A stretch of 64,000 nucleotides of DNA from Lithodes maja (GCA_037953745.1 JBAKBP010013170.1:1-64000); one strand, 5' to 3'; positions 31,801 through 43,812 are shown, counted from the stretch's first letter. Notes: generated from the letters alone by a model not told the origin. Program-made: numbers and translations.

Positions 31801-34047
31801 GTTGTTAAAAACTTATTATTGTTCTGTTCCCGTTATGGATTTCCACGTGAGGTGCAGTCAGACCAGGGGAGCAATTTTACATCCAAATTGTTCAAGCAAA
31901 CCCTTCAGTTGCACGGTATATGTTCTGTAGTGTCGTCAGCCTACCATCCCGAGAGTCAGGGAGTCTTGGAGCGGTGGCACTCGACCCTGAAGAGTATGCT
32001 ACGCTGTTACTGTGCAGAACATGACACTGATTGGGATTTGGGTCTGCCGTATGTTCTGTTCGCTGCACGTGAAGTCCCAGGAGAGAGCCTGGGGTTCAGT
32101 CCAAATCAACTAGTCTTTGGCCATAATGTGAGAGGACCTTTAAGTATGGTGAAAGAGATCTGGGAGGGCGAAGAGAAGCCGGGGTCTGTACTTAAATATA
32201 TCCTTGAGAGCCGGGAGAGACTTATAGGTTGCATGGCAGCGGCAGGTAATAACTTGGTTAATGCACAGGCGGTCATGAAGCACCAGTATGACGCCAAGGT
32301 GAAGCTTCGGGAGTTTTCGGTGGGTCAGGAGGTAATGTTGCTTTTACCTTTGCCTGGACACCCCCTTTCTGCCAAGTTTATTGGGCCGTATGTGGTGGCT
32401 AAGAAACTGTCCGACCTTGATTATCTCGTTGCAACATCTGACCGTAGAAAAAAACATCAGTTATGTCATGTTAACCTCATGAAAGAGTATGTGAGACGCC
32501 CCTCAGAGCCTCTCACTGTCCCTGTGCTGGCCTGCAGCGGCCAGGGTGGAGAAGGAGGTGGGGACAGTCATGCTGCTGAGGAGGATAGCTGGGACTGTGT
32601 CATTTCCGCGGAACAGTGGGCGGGGAATACTGAACAAGAGGCTAGGCAAGCTGTAAGTCACCTGCCTGAGCACCAGGGTGCTGCTGTCCTAGGCCTGTTC
32701 AGGTCATACCCCTCTGTTTTCGCCGAACACCCAGGTCTCACTACTCAGGTAACGCACGACGTGGACGTCGGTGATAATGTGCCCTTCAAGTCAGTGCCCT
32801 ACCGTGTGCCCCCGGTAAAGTTGCCAGCTTTACGGGAGGAGTTAAAGTACATGGTTGAGAGAGGGATGATCACTGAAGGTTATGTGAAGTGGACATCACC
32901 CGTCACATTGCAGCCAAAACCTGACGGCAAGGTGCGGTTCTGCATAGATTTTCGTAGGCTAAATGGCTTGACCACTACCAACCCTTACCCTTTGCCTCGA
33001 GTTGACGACAGCGTGGACAAGATAGGGAATGCAAAGTACCTTACTAAAATTGATCTTGTAAAAGGCTACTGGCAAGTACCCCTGTCGGACCGAGCTAAGC
33101 AAGTTTGTGGTTTTGTGGTAGATGGCAAGACCTACCAATGTAACGTAATGCCTTATGGGCTTAAGAACGCACCTGCCACGTTTCAGAACCTGATGAACGA
33201 TATTTGTAACGAAATCCCTAACTGCACGGTCTACCTTGATGACGTGATAGTGTATGATGACGATTTTGAAAATCACCTAAGGCACTTAGAGACCCTGTTT
33301 GGGAAGTTGCACGATGCTGGGCTGGTGGTGAACCTGAGGAAGTGCGAGTTTGTAAAGGCTACTGTGCAGTATCTTGGCTTCGTGGTCGGGTTAGGCCGGG
33401 TGTGCCCCCCCCTGAGCAAGATACAGGCTATCAATATGTTTCCCAGGCCCACCACTAAGCGCCAGGTCATGCGGTTCCTAGGTATGATAGGCTATTATAG
33501 GCGCTTCATCCGGGGATACTCTACTGTCTTAGCACCGTTAACTGATCTACTGTCGAAGTCAGTGAAGTTCTGTTGGGCTGCGGAGTGTCAGAGGGCTTTC
33601 GACCTAGTCAAGCACCTGCTGTGTACACATCCGATTTTGAGAGCCCCAGACTTCTCCAGGAGTTTTCAGCTGGCGACTGATGCCAGCGGTGTGGGTGCCG
33701 GGGCAGTGTTACTGCAGACTGATTCCGAGGGCTTGGAACACCCAGTGAGCTTCTTTTCTCGCAAGTTTAATTCGGCACAAAGGAATTACTCGACTATAGA
33801 GAAGGAGCTTCTTGCTATCGTTTTGTCGCTCAAACATTTCGAAGTTTATGTTCCAGCCTACGGCCCGGTAGTGACGATTTATACGGACCATCATCCCTTG
33901 AAATTCCTAAATCAGTTTCACAATCGGAATATGCGGTTGACCAGGTGGTCCCTAATGCTCCAAGAGTATAATCTCAACATTCAGCATATTGCCGGGAGTG
34001 AGAACGTGATAGCAGATTGTCTATCAAGGGTTGATGATCCAGGATAG
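28863..34047 (+). pseudogene. Gypsy copy B gag-pol, frameshifted in gag
   Basis: The frame is almost identical to copy A but is broken in gag. The C-run near 29321-29329 has nine C instead of eight, which ends the first frame after 161 codons (29348). The rest stays open to 34047, with zinc knuckle, protease, integrase, RT (YLDDVIVY) and RNase H all preserved in that order. The coiled-coil part of gag carries two more units of a 15-residue repeat (IKLQETQIQQASIER) than copy A. Other small differences include DIC-N for DIF-D near the RT active site. The frameshift lies in a homopolymer, so sequencing error is possible. Confidence 0.88.
29379..29511 (+). repeat. 45-bp in-frame minisatellite in copy B gag
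   Basis: Repeated units encode IKLQETQIQQASIER. Copy B has roughly three units, the first shorter, where copy A has one. The unit is hydrophobic/charged in a heptad-like spacing, consistent with a coiled coil. Confidence 0.8.
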
Positions 34048-34328
34048 TCGTGCACGGTGTGTGGGTTGAGCAGGAGTAAAATTAGGCTATCATAACGCCG
34101 TCCAAAAAGATTATAAAACAATAAAATAAACGAGAATTTTTTTTTTTAGTTTTGTAAGTCTTTATTGTTGTAGCATGATGCATGCGATATTGTGTTTTAT
34201 GTATAATTCACACTTCAGTTGTTGTGCACCTTTTGCAATTAGTGGCAGCTAAGGGTAGCAGGTCGGTTGGTTGCCTGTCAGATTTTGATAATGCTTCTAA
34301 GGTCGATTATCTAAAATCTTGGGGGGGC

Positions 34329-36137
34329 TGTGACGCACCCAGTGCGTGGCAACGCAACCTGATTGTACTCCTTGGTACTCCACTGTACCGCCCGTACCAC
34401 TGTACCGTGCTGGCTACCTATATTGAGTGTGACAACTTATAACTATGTTCTTTGTATCTCTGCAAAGGTCTCGTCATGTGCTAACCAGTGGTGGGTTTTG
34501 TTTTAAGCCATGTCGAGACCTTCCATTTAATATGTAGTATCAATAGAGAAGTTGATAGATAAGACAATGGGAGTTCAGAGAGAGAGAGTGAGTTAGTTTT
34601 CAGAGCGAGAGGGTAGCAACGCGCCACGCTGCCGGGGGGGTGGTTGCCAGACGTATGGACTGGTTGGCAGCCTTGCGCTTATAGCTAGGCGCGACAGGGT
34701 TGGTAGTCCATTGCCGCCTGCCTATGCTGCCTGGGCTGCCCATGTTGTCGTACAGCACATTGCCTGGAGGCTCGCTGTGTGTTCCATGATCAGGTTGCCT
34801 AGAACCTTTGAGATTCTAACATCCCTTGCCCTCTCTCCCAACTTCTCACGGTTGCACTCTTTCTCTCTGACGACATTACTCTCATTTCATTCTTCTCTCT
34901 ATTTAAATGCATAACCTTCCCTTGAGGTCCTAAAGGAGTTTCAGCACTCACCTCTCGTATTACTCTTAGGACAAGCATATATTTACATGTACAGTATTAG
35001 ATTTAAGGGGTTAATGTGAACAGCGATCTTCTTGATGAGGATAGTTGGTGAACGTTCTACATGTTCACGAGTTATATGCCCCACTCATCATCCAATTTGT
35101 GACTAGACTGGTGCCATGTGTAAGAGCCCGACCATGCCCAGGAGTTGTCTGTAGAGGGGCGAGGACTTAGCCTTGATTTGCATACCGAGCCAGGAGCGAG
35201 TGTAGTACCAGAGACTACAGCTCGCTCGTAGTGCCGGTATAGTAGAGTAACGTAATTTATCTGTCCTTGTGTTCTCTACAGTCTTTTCCTGGGTTCTCGC
35301 TTTCGGTGCTGGGACTCGTTGTTCCTGTGACTTGGCCTGCTAGCTAGAACACATGGGGATGATGAGTAGGATATATCTTTATTTTACTATGCATTGCAGC
35401 TCTCTTTAAGTTTATGTATGTAACACTTTACAATACACATTACTCACACACAAGACAACACTATTAATACTTTCATGTATCAATTAACTGCACTGTCGTT
35501 TTGCTGCTGTGTCCAGAGTTCTATTGCGTAGGGCGCATACGGACTCAGAGGGGAGACAGAGTGAGAGAAGCGAAGTAGCCTATGCGGTAGTAGGCTACCG
35601 GCGCAGTACTGTTGCCTGCAACCTTTTAGTTATTCCAAGTATAGATTCATTATTATAATAAGTGACTACTATTTATGTTCCTTCCATGTGTATTATTAGG
35701 TATCTACTGGATCATGAACATCTTGTATGCTACATGCTAGTGCATGTTAGTAGGGGACAGTTATTCTAGTGCACGCGCTTTCAAGTAGGCGTGTACATTT
35801 GTCATTTAGCATTTCACTGTCATACCTTTAGCCTGCTTCTATTCTACATTATTAGAGGCTTAATATTAACGTAGTTTCTTGAGTATTGCATTTCTTTAGT
35901 AATAACGTAACCTATAAATGTCTGAGGGAGTTTAGCCTCATAGCCTACCCCTGTTGTACACTTTCGCCGAGTTAAGGTACCTCGTTACCATAGACGATAA
36001 CTCTGTAGGGCGTTGGTGCTTTTGTTGTCTGGAGCATATAGTATTTGGGACTGGAATCGAGCGTGTCGTTGTCACATAAGCCATTTCTGTCCTACGATCA
36101 AGAATCCCGAATATGTATTGCCGATCCAGCCGTAACA
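34329..36137 (+). repeat. 3' LTR of Gypsy copy B
   Basis: An 1809-bp LTR that starts after the G7 polypurine tract and ends CCGTAACA, followed by the ATAG target duplication (36138-36141). It shares the CCGCCCGTACC variant with 17559-19362. Confidence 0.92.
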
Positions 36138-38592
36138 ATAGCCAACACCTTCTTCCGACACAGAATGATCCACAGGTACACGTGGAAACGGATGTTGACG
36201 ATGAAGGATAAGACAGTGGTGGAACGAAAGTCATTGATTGATTATGTATGTGTGGATGAACGAATGAAGAAATCTGTGATGGATGCTAGGGTGTATAGGG
36301 GTATTGGAGGGGGTCTGTCTGATCATTATGTAGTGGTAGCTAAGATTAGGATACAAAAGAAGTGGGTGAGGAGAGCGGGAGGGAGGCGAGAGGAGGGTGG
36401 AATGGTGAGGAGGGTGGAGAGGTTGCAGGAGGAGGAAGTCAGGGAGGAGTACAGGAGAGCAGTGGAAAGACGACTAGGTGGGTTCGACCTGGAAGTTATG
36501 GAGGAAGTGGAGGAGATGAGCAAGGTGTTTAAGGATGAGATCTGTGCAGCTTGTGAGGAGGTGTGTGGTGTGTGGAGTGAGGAGAAGAGGGAGGGGAGTG
36601 AAAGGTACAGCATGGTGGACAGAAGAGGTAAGAATAGCTGTGGAAGAAAAGAAGAAAGCATATAGATAGTGGTTGGGTAGTAGAGGAATGAAGATTCCGA
36701 GAGACAGAAACGAGCGAGGTACGTGGAGAGTAAGAGGGTGGTGAAGAGAGTAGTGAAGGAAAGTAAGAGAAGAGTAGATGAGGAATTTGGAAGGAATCTG
36801 AGTGTAAAATGGAGGGAGAGTAAGAAACTGTTTTGGAAAGAAGTCAAGAAAGTTAGGGAAGGTAGCAAGGGAAACAGTAAGGGTGTGAAAGATAAGAATG
36901 GGAGAATGCTAGCCGAGAAGCAAGAGAGTCGAAAGATGGAGGGAGTACTTCAGTGAGTTGCTAAATGAAAGGAATGAAGAGCCAGCAAACATAGCTGGAT
37001 ATGGTATGGGAGGGAGAAGAAGAGAAGTAGTGGAGGAGGAGGTGGGGATCAGGAGGTCAGAAGTGTGGGAAGCCATGAAAAGAGTGAAGTTGGGGAAAGC
37101 ACCAGGAACAGATGGAGTGTGTGGGGAAATGTTGAGGTATGGTGGTGAGATAGTGATAGAATGGGTATGGAAAATGTGCAAACTAGCATGGGAGAAGGGG
37201 AGTGCACCCGATGACTGGAAGACTAGCATAATAGTCCCCCTATATAAGGGCAAAGGGGAAAGAGGAGTGTGTGGTAACCACCGAGGAATATGTCTTCTAA
37301 GCGTAGTAGGGAAGGTATACAGTAGGGTAGGGATTGAGAGAGTGAGAATGAGAACGGAGAAATGGATAGGCGACGAGCAGGGAGGCTTTAGGAAGGGAAG
37401 AGGATGTGTAGATCAGATTTTTACCCTGAATTGTGTTGTGGAGAAGTATCTGGAGAAGAAACAAAAGGTGTATGTTGCCTTTATGGACTTGGAGAAGGCA
37501 TATGACAGAGTGGATAGAGAAGGTTTGTGGAAAGTACTTAGAATATACGGAGTAGAGGGCAAGTTGCTGAAAGCAGTGAAGAGCATGTATGAGGGTGCAA
37601 AGGCGGCAGTACGTGTGGAGAATGAGCAGAGCGAGTTCTTTGACCTGAATGTTGGTTTGAAACAGGGGTGTGTGATGTCCCCGTGGTTGTTTACTGTATA
37701 TATGGATGGAGTTATGAAAGAAATACTATCAAGAGCAGTGGATGTTGGTGTATCGCTGAAAAGGGAGGGAATTGAGTGGAAGCTACCTATACTGCTGTTT
37801 GCGGATGATACAGTTCTGATGAGTGATAATGAATGGGAGTTGCAGGGTCTGGTAAATGAGTTTGGAACAGTGGGCGAAAAACGGAATTTGAAGGTAAATA
37901 CGGGGAAGAGCAAGGTTATGGTCTTCGAAAGGGGTGAAGTCACAGAGTGTGAGGTGAAGCTGAACGGTCAGGCTATGGAGATCGTCAACTCTTTTAAGTA
38001 TCTGGGCAGTGTGTTGAGTAAAGATGGGACTATGGATGAAGAGGTGCGGGAGAGGGTACAACAGGGGAAGAGGGTTGTAGGAACGCTAAAAGCAGTAACA
38101 AGAAATAGGGTGGTCAGTATGGAAGTGAAGAAGTCCTTGCATGACAGTGTGGTAATCCCGACACTGACTTACGGAAGCGAAGCATGGACGTTGGTTGAGA
38201 GACTCAGACCAAGAGTGAGAGCAGTGGAAATGAATTACTTAAGGAGTGCGTGCGGAATTACATGGAGGGATAGACAGACTAATGAGGAAGTGAGAAGGAG
38301 GTGTGGTGTGGAGGTAGATGTGCTGGAAAGTGTGAAAAGGAACGACTTGAGATGGTTCGGCCATATGGAACGTATGGAAAGCGAGAGAATGACTAAGAGG
38401 GTGTACGAGAGCGAGGTGGAGGGACACAGGGGGAGAGGTAGACCGAATATGAGGTGGAAGGATGGAGTGAGGAACTACATGAATGAAGGCGGTGCTGGTT
38501 GGGGGGAGGGGCGTCGACTGACTGGGGACAGAGGTGCATGGAGGCGGTTCGTTCGTGGCCACCCCTTCGGGGATCACGGCGTCAGGCAATAG
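36138..38592 (+). pseudogene. RTE-like LINE: rest of endonuclease plus reverse transcriptase
   Basis: The endonuclease frame resumes after the Gypsy insertion with the terminal motif GLSDHYVVV. It is broken by an indel near 36605 and a stop before 36665, and again near 36956. From 36958 to 38592 a 544-codon frame encodes the reverse transcriptase: GKAPGTDGVCGEML, then FMDLEKAYDRVDREG, then LKQGCVMSPWLF, then the catalytic LLFADDTVLM. The C-terminal RWFGHMERM and GRGRPNMRWKDG segment follows. The last codons run directly into the (ATAG)n tail. Confidence 0.88.
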
Positions 38593-38615
38593 ATAGATAG
38601 ATAGATGAATAGTTA

Positions 38616-38838
38616 TTCTTATTTTCTTTTTGTTTTTTATTTGTTACGAAGTTTTTTCGTAGTGAGAACCCAATTTCATAATGACTGAACCATGAGTGAG
38701 GTTGCGTGCGCTCATGATGAAGGCTCCTCAATTTTTTATGCTCTGCACGGTAGATTCAAACTACGGCAGATGAGTGTTTGAAGAGGGTGCCTTATGTAAT
38801 AGGCATAATCGTCAATGATGGAGGGGCCACTAATAAAT
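38616..38838. repeat. DIRS right inverted terminal repeat, outer part
   Basis: Reverse complement of 7808 to about 8024 with only a few mismatches. It ends GGGGCCACTAATAAAT at the element border. Confidence 0.9.
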
Positions 38839-39010
38839 AATCACACTGTTGCAATTGTTAGAGAAGAGGGGAATAAGTTGCCATGTTAATATGAATAGAC
38901 TATACCATATCACCTTAATCATCATGATTGAACATGGTCATCACAATCTACCATTTATATTATTTGGATTAATGGTATGTGGAATAGAATGTTATTATAC
39001 TATTATTTAG

Positions 39011-39538
39011 TTGTTGTTGTTGTTGTTGTTGTTCCCCAAGCTGCCTGGCCGAACAGCCCCAAGGCCCCGAGCAAGGCCAAGGCCATAACCGAGCGCCCCC
39101 ACAGAACCCTCCCTGCCGACCACAATAAAGCCTGGGTGACCGAAGCCACTCCATGGCGGGGAGCTGAGGAGGGTGCAGAAACGCCCGGGAAACCAAAGCC
39201 CCACCCAGGTCCCTGTGCCCCTCAGCAGTTATGAAAAGAAAGTTGAGGGGCAAAGGAAAAATGTGACGCTTTGGCTTCCAATCTTGGTAGATTGGGAGGT
39301 CAATCCACGGAAGAGACGCCGTCACTTGAGATCTAGAAAATATATAAGTAAAAGGAACAGTCAGAGTAAGCTATGGGTATGGCAGAGATTGCGCAGTTCT
39401 CACTTTGATAGACCAGCCCATCACCACATGACTAGAACCCAATCCTCTCAGCATCAGCTAGGAAAGGCCCTAGAAAGCCACCTTTGGCGGGGGGATAGCT
39501 CCCCTATTTCAAACCCTTTCGGGGTTGGGCACCCGCCC
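39011..39538 (-). mobile_element. SINE-like repeat copy 1, (CAA)n tail
   Basis: A 528-bp copy of a repeat also present at 52578-53086, 61070-61581 and partly at 59436-59648. Read on the minus strand it starts GGGCGGGTGCCC and ends GGCAGCTTGGGGAACAA followed by (CAA)n. Its last ~80 bp match the 3' end of the Jockey-like LINE next to it. Open frames across it are accidental. No clear target duplication is visible because it abuts an (AATG)n tract. Confidence 0.75.
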
Positions 39539-39564
39539 AATGAATGAAATGAATGAAATGAATG

Positions 39565-42500
39565 TTGTTGTTGTTGTTGTTGTTCCCTAAGCTGCCTGGC
39601 CGAACAGCCCCGAGTCCCTGAGGAAGGCCACCGCCACGATCGGGCTTTCCCACAGAGCTCTCATTGAGTGAAGGTTGTGTTGTTGGCGTAAGTGGTTGTG
39701 TGAAATGCAGTCTTCTATGATGTGTTTAATGGTATGGGGTGCTGTGTTACATCCCGGGCAGGCGTCGACAACGGAGTCATCCAGTCTCTTCTGATAGCTC
39801 AGGAGAGCTGGATGGTGTCCGCATCTCAGCCTGGCCAGGTGGACTCTGTCCTCGCGAGGGAGGGAGGATTCGGAAGGATGGATTTCGGGAGGTCGTGCAT
39901 GCAGCTGCGTGTTGTCTGTGAGTGAGTGGATGGATTGGCGAGAGATATGAGTATGGATGTGCTTCTGTAAGTTGGTTCGGGGTGGGCAGGGAGGGAGAGA
40001 GGACAATAATTGTGTGTGATACCGTGTGCTGGGTGTTGTTTTGATATTTCTTGGTGTCTGTGGGTGTGTTGCCATGTAGTTTAGTGGGTGGTCTTGGTTC
40101 GTGGAGGCTGCTGCCAGGAATTGAGTGCCTCTCATGTCCAGATGGTCTTTGACTTTGAGGATTTTGGTTTCTTGATGTAGATGATCTGTGGGTGCAGTAG
40201 CTGTGCAGCCTGTAATGATCTTCAGGGCTTTGTTTTGAATAGTCTGTAAGGTCTTATGATGTGTTTCAGCTAGGTTAGAAGCCCAGGCTGGGCTTGCGTA
40301 TTCCATTACTGATCTTATGTATTGTTTATATACTGTGGTGGTAGTTTCTTTGTTGTGTCCAAATTTTGTGTGAGCAAGTGACCTGAGGGCGTTAAGTCTG
40401 GGTGTCAGTTTCTTTTTAATGTTTGTGGTGTGCTGTTTGAATGTCATATGAGTATCATATGTTACTCCTAGGATTTTGGGTGTGTGTGTATGTGTTAGGG
40501 GTGTGTTGTTTATGGTGAGTTGAGGGATGTATTCGTGTTCACCTGTCCAGCTTGTGAGCAGGGTTGCGGTGGATTTGGCTGGGGCTAGATTAAGTCTGTT
40601 TGTAGTGCACCAGCCATGTAGTGTGTTGAGATAGGGTTGAAGGAGATCTGTTGCTCTTCTTGGGTCATGGTGTGTGCATGTGAGTGTTATGTCATCTGCA
40701 TAGGAGGCCAAGTTTATTTGGGGAGTATTGGGTGTAGTTATATCGTGCATGTACAGATTGAAGAGTGCGGGCGATAGGACGGATCCTTGTGGGACTCCGT
40801 TTGGAAAGTTTCTGATTTTTGATGACTGACCGGCAAAAGATACGTGTGCACATCTGCCTGCTAGGAAGTTGGCCAGCCACCTTTTTGTGTTGTTGTGCAT
40901 GTTTGTGTTGTAGATTTTGTTTGTTAGGTTATGGCGGGGGATGGCATCGAAGGCTTTACTAATGTCGAGTGTGGCTAATAGTGATCTGTATGGTGGTCTA
41001 GCTGAGTTGATGCCATCAAAAGCTCTTTGTGTAAGGTCTGTGAGAAGAGTGTTTGTGGAGTGCAGTGGTCTAAAGCCATGTTGTGTTGGAGCTAGGGGTA
41101 GGTCGGGTGTAATTAGTTGTAATACTAGGCGTTCCATGACTTTGGAGGGGGAGCAAAGGAGTGTGATGGGGCGGTGCGAGGAGGGTAGCGTGGGGTCTTT
41201 GTTGGGTTTGGGGAATGTGATGATGATACCATGCTTCCAAGTGTCTGGTATTGTGTTGTGTGAATAGCTGTAGTTTGATATGTTAGTGAGTGTTTGTATG
41301 CCTTGTGGTCCCAGGTGTCTGAGGTGTATGTTGCTTATGTTGTCTAGGCCACAGGTGGGTGAGTGCTTGAGATTGTTGATGATATGCTTTGTCTGGTGAT
41401 TGGTGAAGGATGTATAGTCAGGGTCTGTGGGGAATTGTCTCTTACGTCGGATGACACGTCGGTCGTCTTTGTGAGGTTTTAGGTGGCTGACATGTGAGAA
41501 GTGATTGATGAGAGTGTTTGCTTGTTGTTTACATGAAGGAGTAGAGTCTGTTGTTGTGATTGCAGCATGTGATTGTGTTGTGTTGCTGTTGGAAAGTGTG
41601 ATGCTGTTTAGTGTTTTGTAGAGTTTTTTGGGGTTTGTTTTGTGATCAAGTGTTTGTAGGAAGTTATTCCAATTTAGTTTTTGTTGTTCTTGTATTTTGT
41701 TGTTAGTTTGGGTGTTGAGTGCTTGAATTTGTTGTGTGATGTCTTGTGTGTGGGGTGCTGGGGAGTGTTTCAGTGTGTCGCGTTGTCTGATGAGGTTTTG
41801 AATTTCTGGTGTGAAGTTGGGGTTGTGTCTTTTTCTGTTACCTCTTGGAATGTGTTTCTTGTCAGCGTTTTGGATAGTTTTATTGAGTATGTGTACAGCA
41901 TTGTTGATGTTAGTGATGGGTGTACTGTTTAGAGTTGTGAAGTGTTGTTCTGTCTCATTTGTAAATGCTTCCCAGTTAGCTCTTTTATAATTGGTGTATG
42001 TGTGTTTGTGGCTAGCTGGGGTGAGTCTGGTTTTGGTGGTGATAATGATCGGGAGGTGGTCAGAGCCTAAGGCTCTGACCACCCTCCAGGATGTTGTGGG
42101 GGCGAGTTCTGGGGAGCAAAAGGTGATGTCTGGAGATGATGGGTTATAGAGGGCTTGGTGAGGAATATGGGTATGTTGATGGATGTCGTTAAGGATGATG
42201 AGGTTATCTGTTTGGTTTTGTAGTACCAGCCCTCTGTCTGTGTCGGGGTTGTCGACAAACCAGGCCGACGTCTTGGCGTTGAAGTCACCACCCAGGATGA
42301 TGTGTGGGGTGTTTGTGATGTGTTGTAAGTGTGGTCTGTATATATTTGGTACTGTAGGGGATGTTTGGGGAGGGATGTATGTGTTTATGATGGTTATGTT
42401 GGATTTGTTGCCAGTGCGTATTTTAATCGATTGTATTTCTGTTGTGTTATCATTTGGGGGGAGGAGGGATTTGGTTTGTACACTGGTTACTATGTATGAT

Positions 42501-42627
42501 ATTTCATTGTGTACCAGGGTGATGAGTCCACCGCCCCCGCCGACAGCCCGGTCTTGTCTGATGGTGGTGAAATTATGAAATGTGGGTGTTTTTTGTGATG
42601 TGCGGAGTTTTGTTTCTTGTAAGAGGA
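39565..42627 (-). mobile_element. Jockey-like LINE, slightly 5' truncated, (CAA)n tail
   Basis: AAATGAATG flanks both sides (39556-39564 and 42628-42636), a 9-bp target duplication, and the 3' end carries (CAA)n. The element lacks the start of the endonuclease and any first ORF, so it is 5' truncated. Its 3' terminal ~80 bp are shared with the SINE-like family, and fragments of the same LINE lie at 2770-3388 and 3389-4744. Confidence 0.88.
39587..42627 (-). CDS. Jockey-like endonuclease-reverse transcriptase ORF (partial N-terminus)
   Basis: About 1000 codons are open on the minus strand. The endonuclease part shows LLQETKL, GGDFNAKTSAW and GSDHLPI. The reverse transcriptase part shows PDTWKHGIIITFPKPNKD, LDISKAFDAIPRHNL, GVPQGSVLSPALF and the catalytic SYADDITL. 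The C-terminus has HLARLRCGHHPALL and a CPGC...H...C zinc-binding tail; no RNase H follows. The first few residues before FLLQETKL come from flanking DNA, so the true start is missing. The open frame suggests a recent insertion, but without its own leader it is unlikely to be expressed. Confidence 0.88.
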
Positions 42628-42636
42628 AAATGAATG

Positions 42637-43010
42637 TAATAGCCATTACTGATTAAAACATATTTTGCCCCGTTATCTCTGCCTATCAATGATCTGTATA
42701 AGGGGTAATATCCTGAGTTATAATATTGTCATTAATAGAGAATATTGAGAGCATATTGATAAGGTAATGTGATAGTGTAATCAGAGCAAGATATTTAAAT
42801 AGTAAGAGGCCAGTTTTGAAGTTTGGACCAGATGGAATGTAGGTTATCGTGTGAAGGTCACTTCAAACCATCAGGAGTGCTACTCAATTCACTAATGTGG
42901 AGAATAAGTGCTTATGACAAAGGGAAACACTATAACACTATTATTTAGTTATTTACATTGATTCTGAGGAAATGAGCTGCTAAATAACTGTGATACCAAG
43001 TTTAGTTTGA
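42637..43010. other. Unique-looking intron sequence
   Basis: No gene, terminal repeat or LINE homology recognised. Confidence 0.6.
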
Positions 43011-43011
43011 A

Positions 43012-43105
43012 GCCTTTCAGCACTATGATGAAATTTTTGTCTCATTTTGGTTTCCATTAGACAATTTTCTTCAGCTTCTATTCTATTTCTAGGGCTCAAT
43101 GCTGA
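43012..43105. mobile_element. MITE fragment, CCTTTCAGCACTATGATGA family
   Basis: Matches the left end of the MITEs at 1111 and 43941 (CTTTCAGCA, TTTTGGTTTCCATTAGACAA, TTCTTCAGCTTCTA) and is cut off where the RTE-like remnant begins. Confidence 0.6.
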
Positions 43106-43108
43106 AAA

Positions 43109-43812
43109 TCTATCTATCTATTTCCAGACGCCCAAATCCCTGACAGGGTTCCCACGAACAAACCCTTTCCAGGTCACCTTGTCTCCCGACAACACTTGTC
43201 CTTCCCCCAGGCCATTCCCTCTCCCCCATACATTTCTCCGTATACCCCTCCCTCTAACCCCTTCCACGTTAATCTTTTACACCTTCTTTGCCATCCACAC
43301 GCTCTCCATTCGCTCCATGTGACCATACCACCTCAATATATTTATCCTGCCATTCTCCACAACACATCTCTCACATACTTCCTGGTCCATCAGTTTGTCC
43401 ATCCACGTGATTCCATAAGCTCCTCCTAGCTCACTCATTTTGACTGCTCTCACTCTCGATCCGTGTCCCTCTAGCAACGTTCATGCTTCACATCCATATG
43501 TCAAGGTAAGGACTAGAACACTATCATGCAATGACCTCTTTGCTTCCAAGCTAATCTCTCTATTCCCTATCACCTTCTTCAATGGGCCTACAACCCTACT
43601 GCACTCTTCCTATATCTCACTTTCTGGACTTCCATCCTTACTCAACACACTGTAGATACTTCAAGGATCTCACATTCTCCATCTCCTGACTATTCAACCA
43701 TATCTCACAGTTAGTTGTCTCATTCCTCTCAATAATGATAACTTTGCTCTTATCCACATTCACCTTCAAATTCCGCTTCTCACACACTGTTCCGAACTCA
43801 CTTACTAAGTGT
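43109..43812 (-). pseudogene. Old RTE-like LINE remnant
   Basis: On the minus strand, pieces of the RT C-terminal half survive in several frames: LVSEFGTVCEKRNLKVN (43810 side), then RVRAVKM, then ILRWYGHMERM and the (GATA)n end at 43109. There are many stops and substitutions relative to 16807-38606, so this belongs to an older wave or a sister family. Confidence 0.75.

Larger units (their letters stand above)
17559..36137 (+). mobile_element. Gypsy (Gmr1-like) retrotransposon copy B, containing copy A
   Basis: The element runs from TGTGACGCACCC to CCGTAACA and is flanked by ATAG. It has LTR 17559-19362, leader 19363-19431, the inserted copy A (19432-28684), the remaining leader and coding region (28685-34328) and LTR 34329-36137. 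Its two LTRs share the diagnostic variant CCGCCCGTACCACTGTACC near the start. The inner LTRs carry CCGCCACTGTGCGGTACC instead, which shows which LTRs pair. The gag frame is broken by one extra C. Confidence 0.92.
16807..38606 (+). mobile_element. RTE-like LINE, near full length, interrupted by Gypsy elements
   Basis: GAATAGTTA is duplicated at 16798-16806 and 38607-38615, and the element ends in (ATAG)n at 38590-38606. Without the Gypsy nest it is about 3.2 kb: a short leader (16807-16993), an apurinic-type endonuclease, reverse transcriptase and almost no 3' UTR. That plan fits RTE-clade elements; the clade assignment is inference. At least seven other pieces of this family or close relatives occur in the window. 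The copy contains internal frame breaks. Confidence 0.85.
7762..38838 (-). mobile_element. DIRS-type tyrosine-recombinase retrotransposon (interrupted)
   Basis: Reading right to left, the element has an inverted terminal repeat, a leader, gag, an RT/RNase H gene with a downstream conserved domain, a tyrosine recombinase, an internal complementary region and the other inverted repeat. That is the DIRS order. There is no integrase and no LTR. Without its insertions it is about 9.2 kb. The boundaries are set by the internal complementary region, which joins the two outer ends. It has been invaded by a TTAA MITE (12193-12672), an RTE-like stub (9781-9892) and a 21.8-kb nest (16807-38606). Every gene carries frame breaks, so this copy is dead. 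DIRS elements are known to be widespread in decapods. Confidence 0.9.

Noticed and set aside
17559..36137. Tandem Gypsy elements from unequal crossing-over sharing LTRs
   Set aside because: Target duplication CTAC around the inner copy and LTR variants pairing outer with outer and inner with inner fit nested insertion instead.
38977..39547. Proline/basic frames in both directions across the SINE-like repeat
   Set aside because: The same frames reappear at 52.5 and 61 kb as parts of the repeat and contain stops or frame changes between copies.
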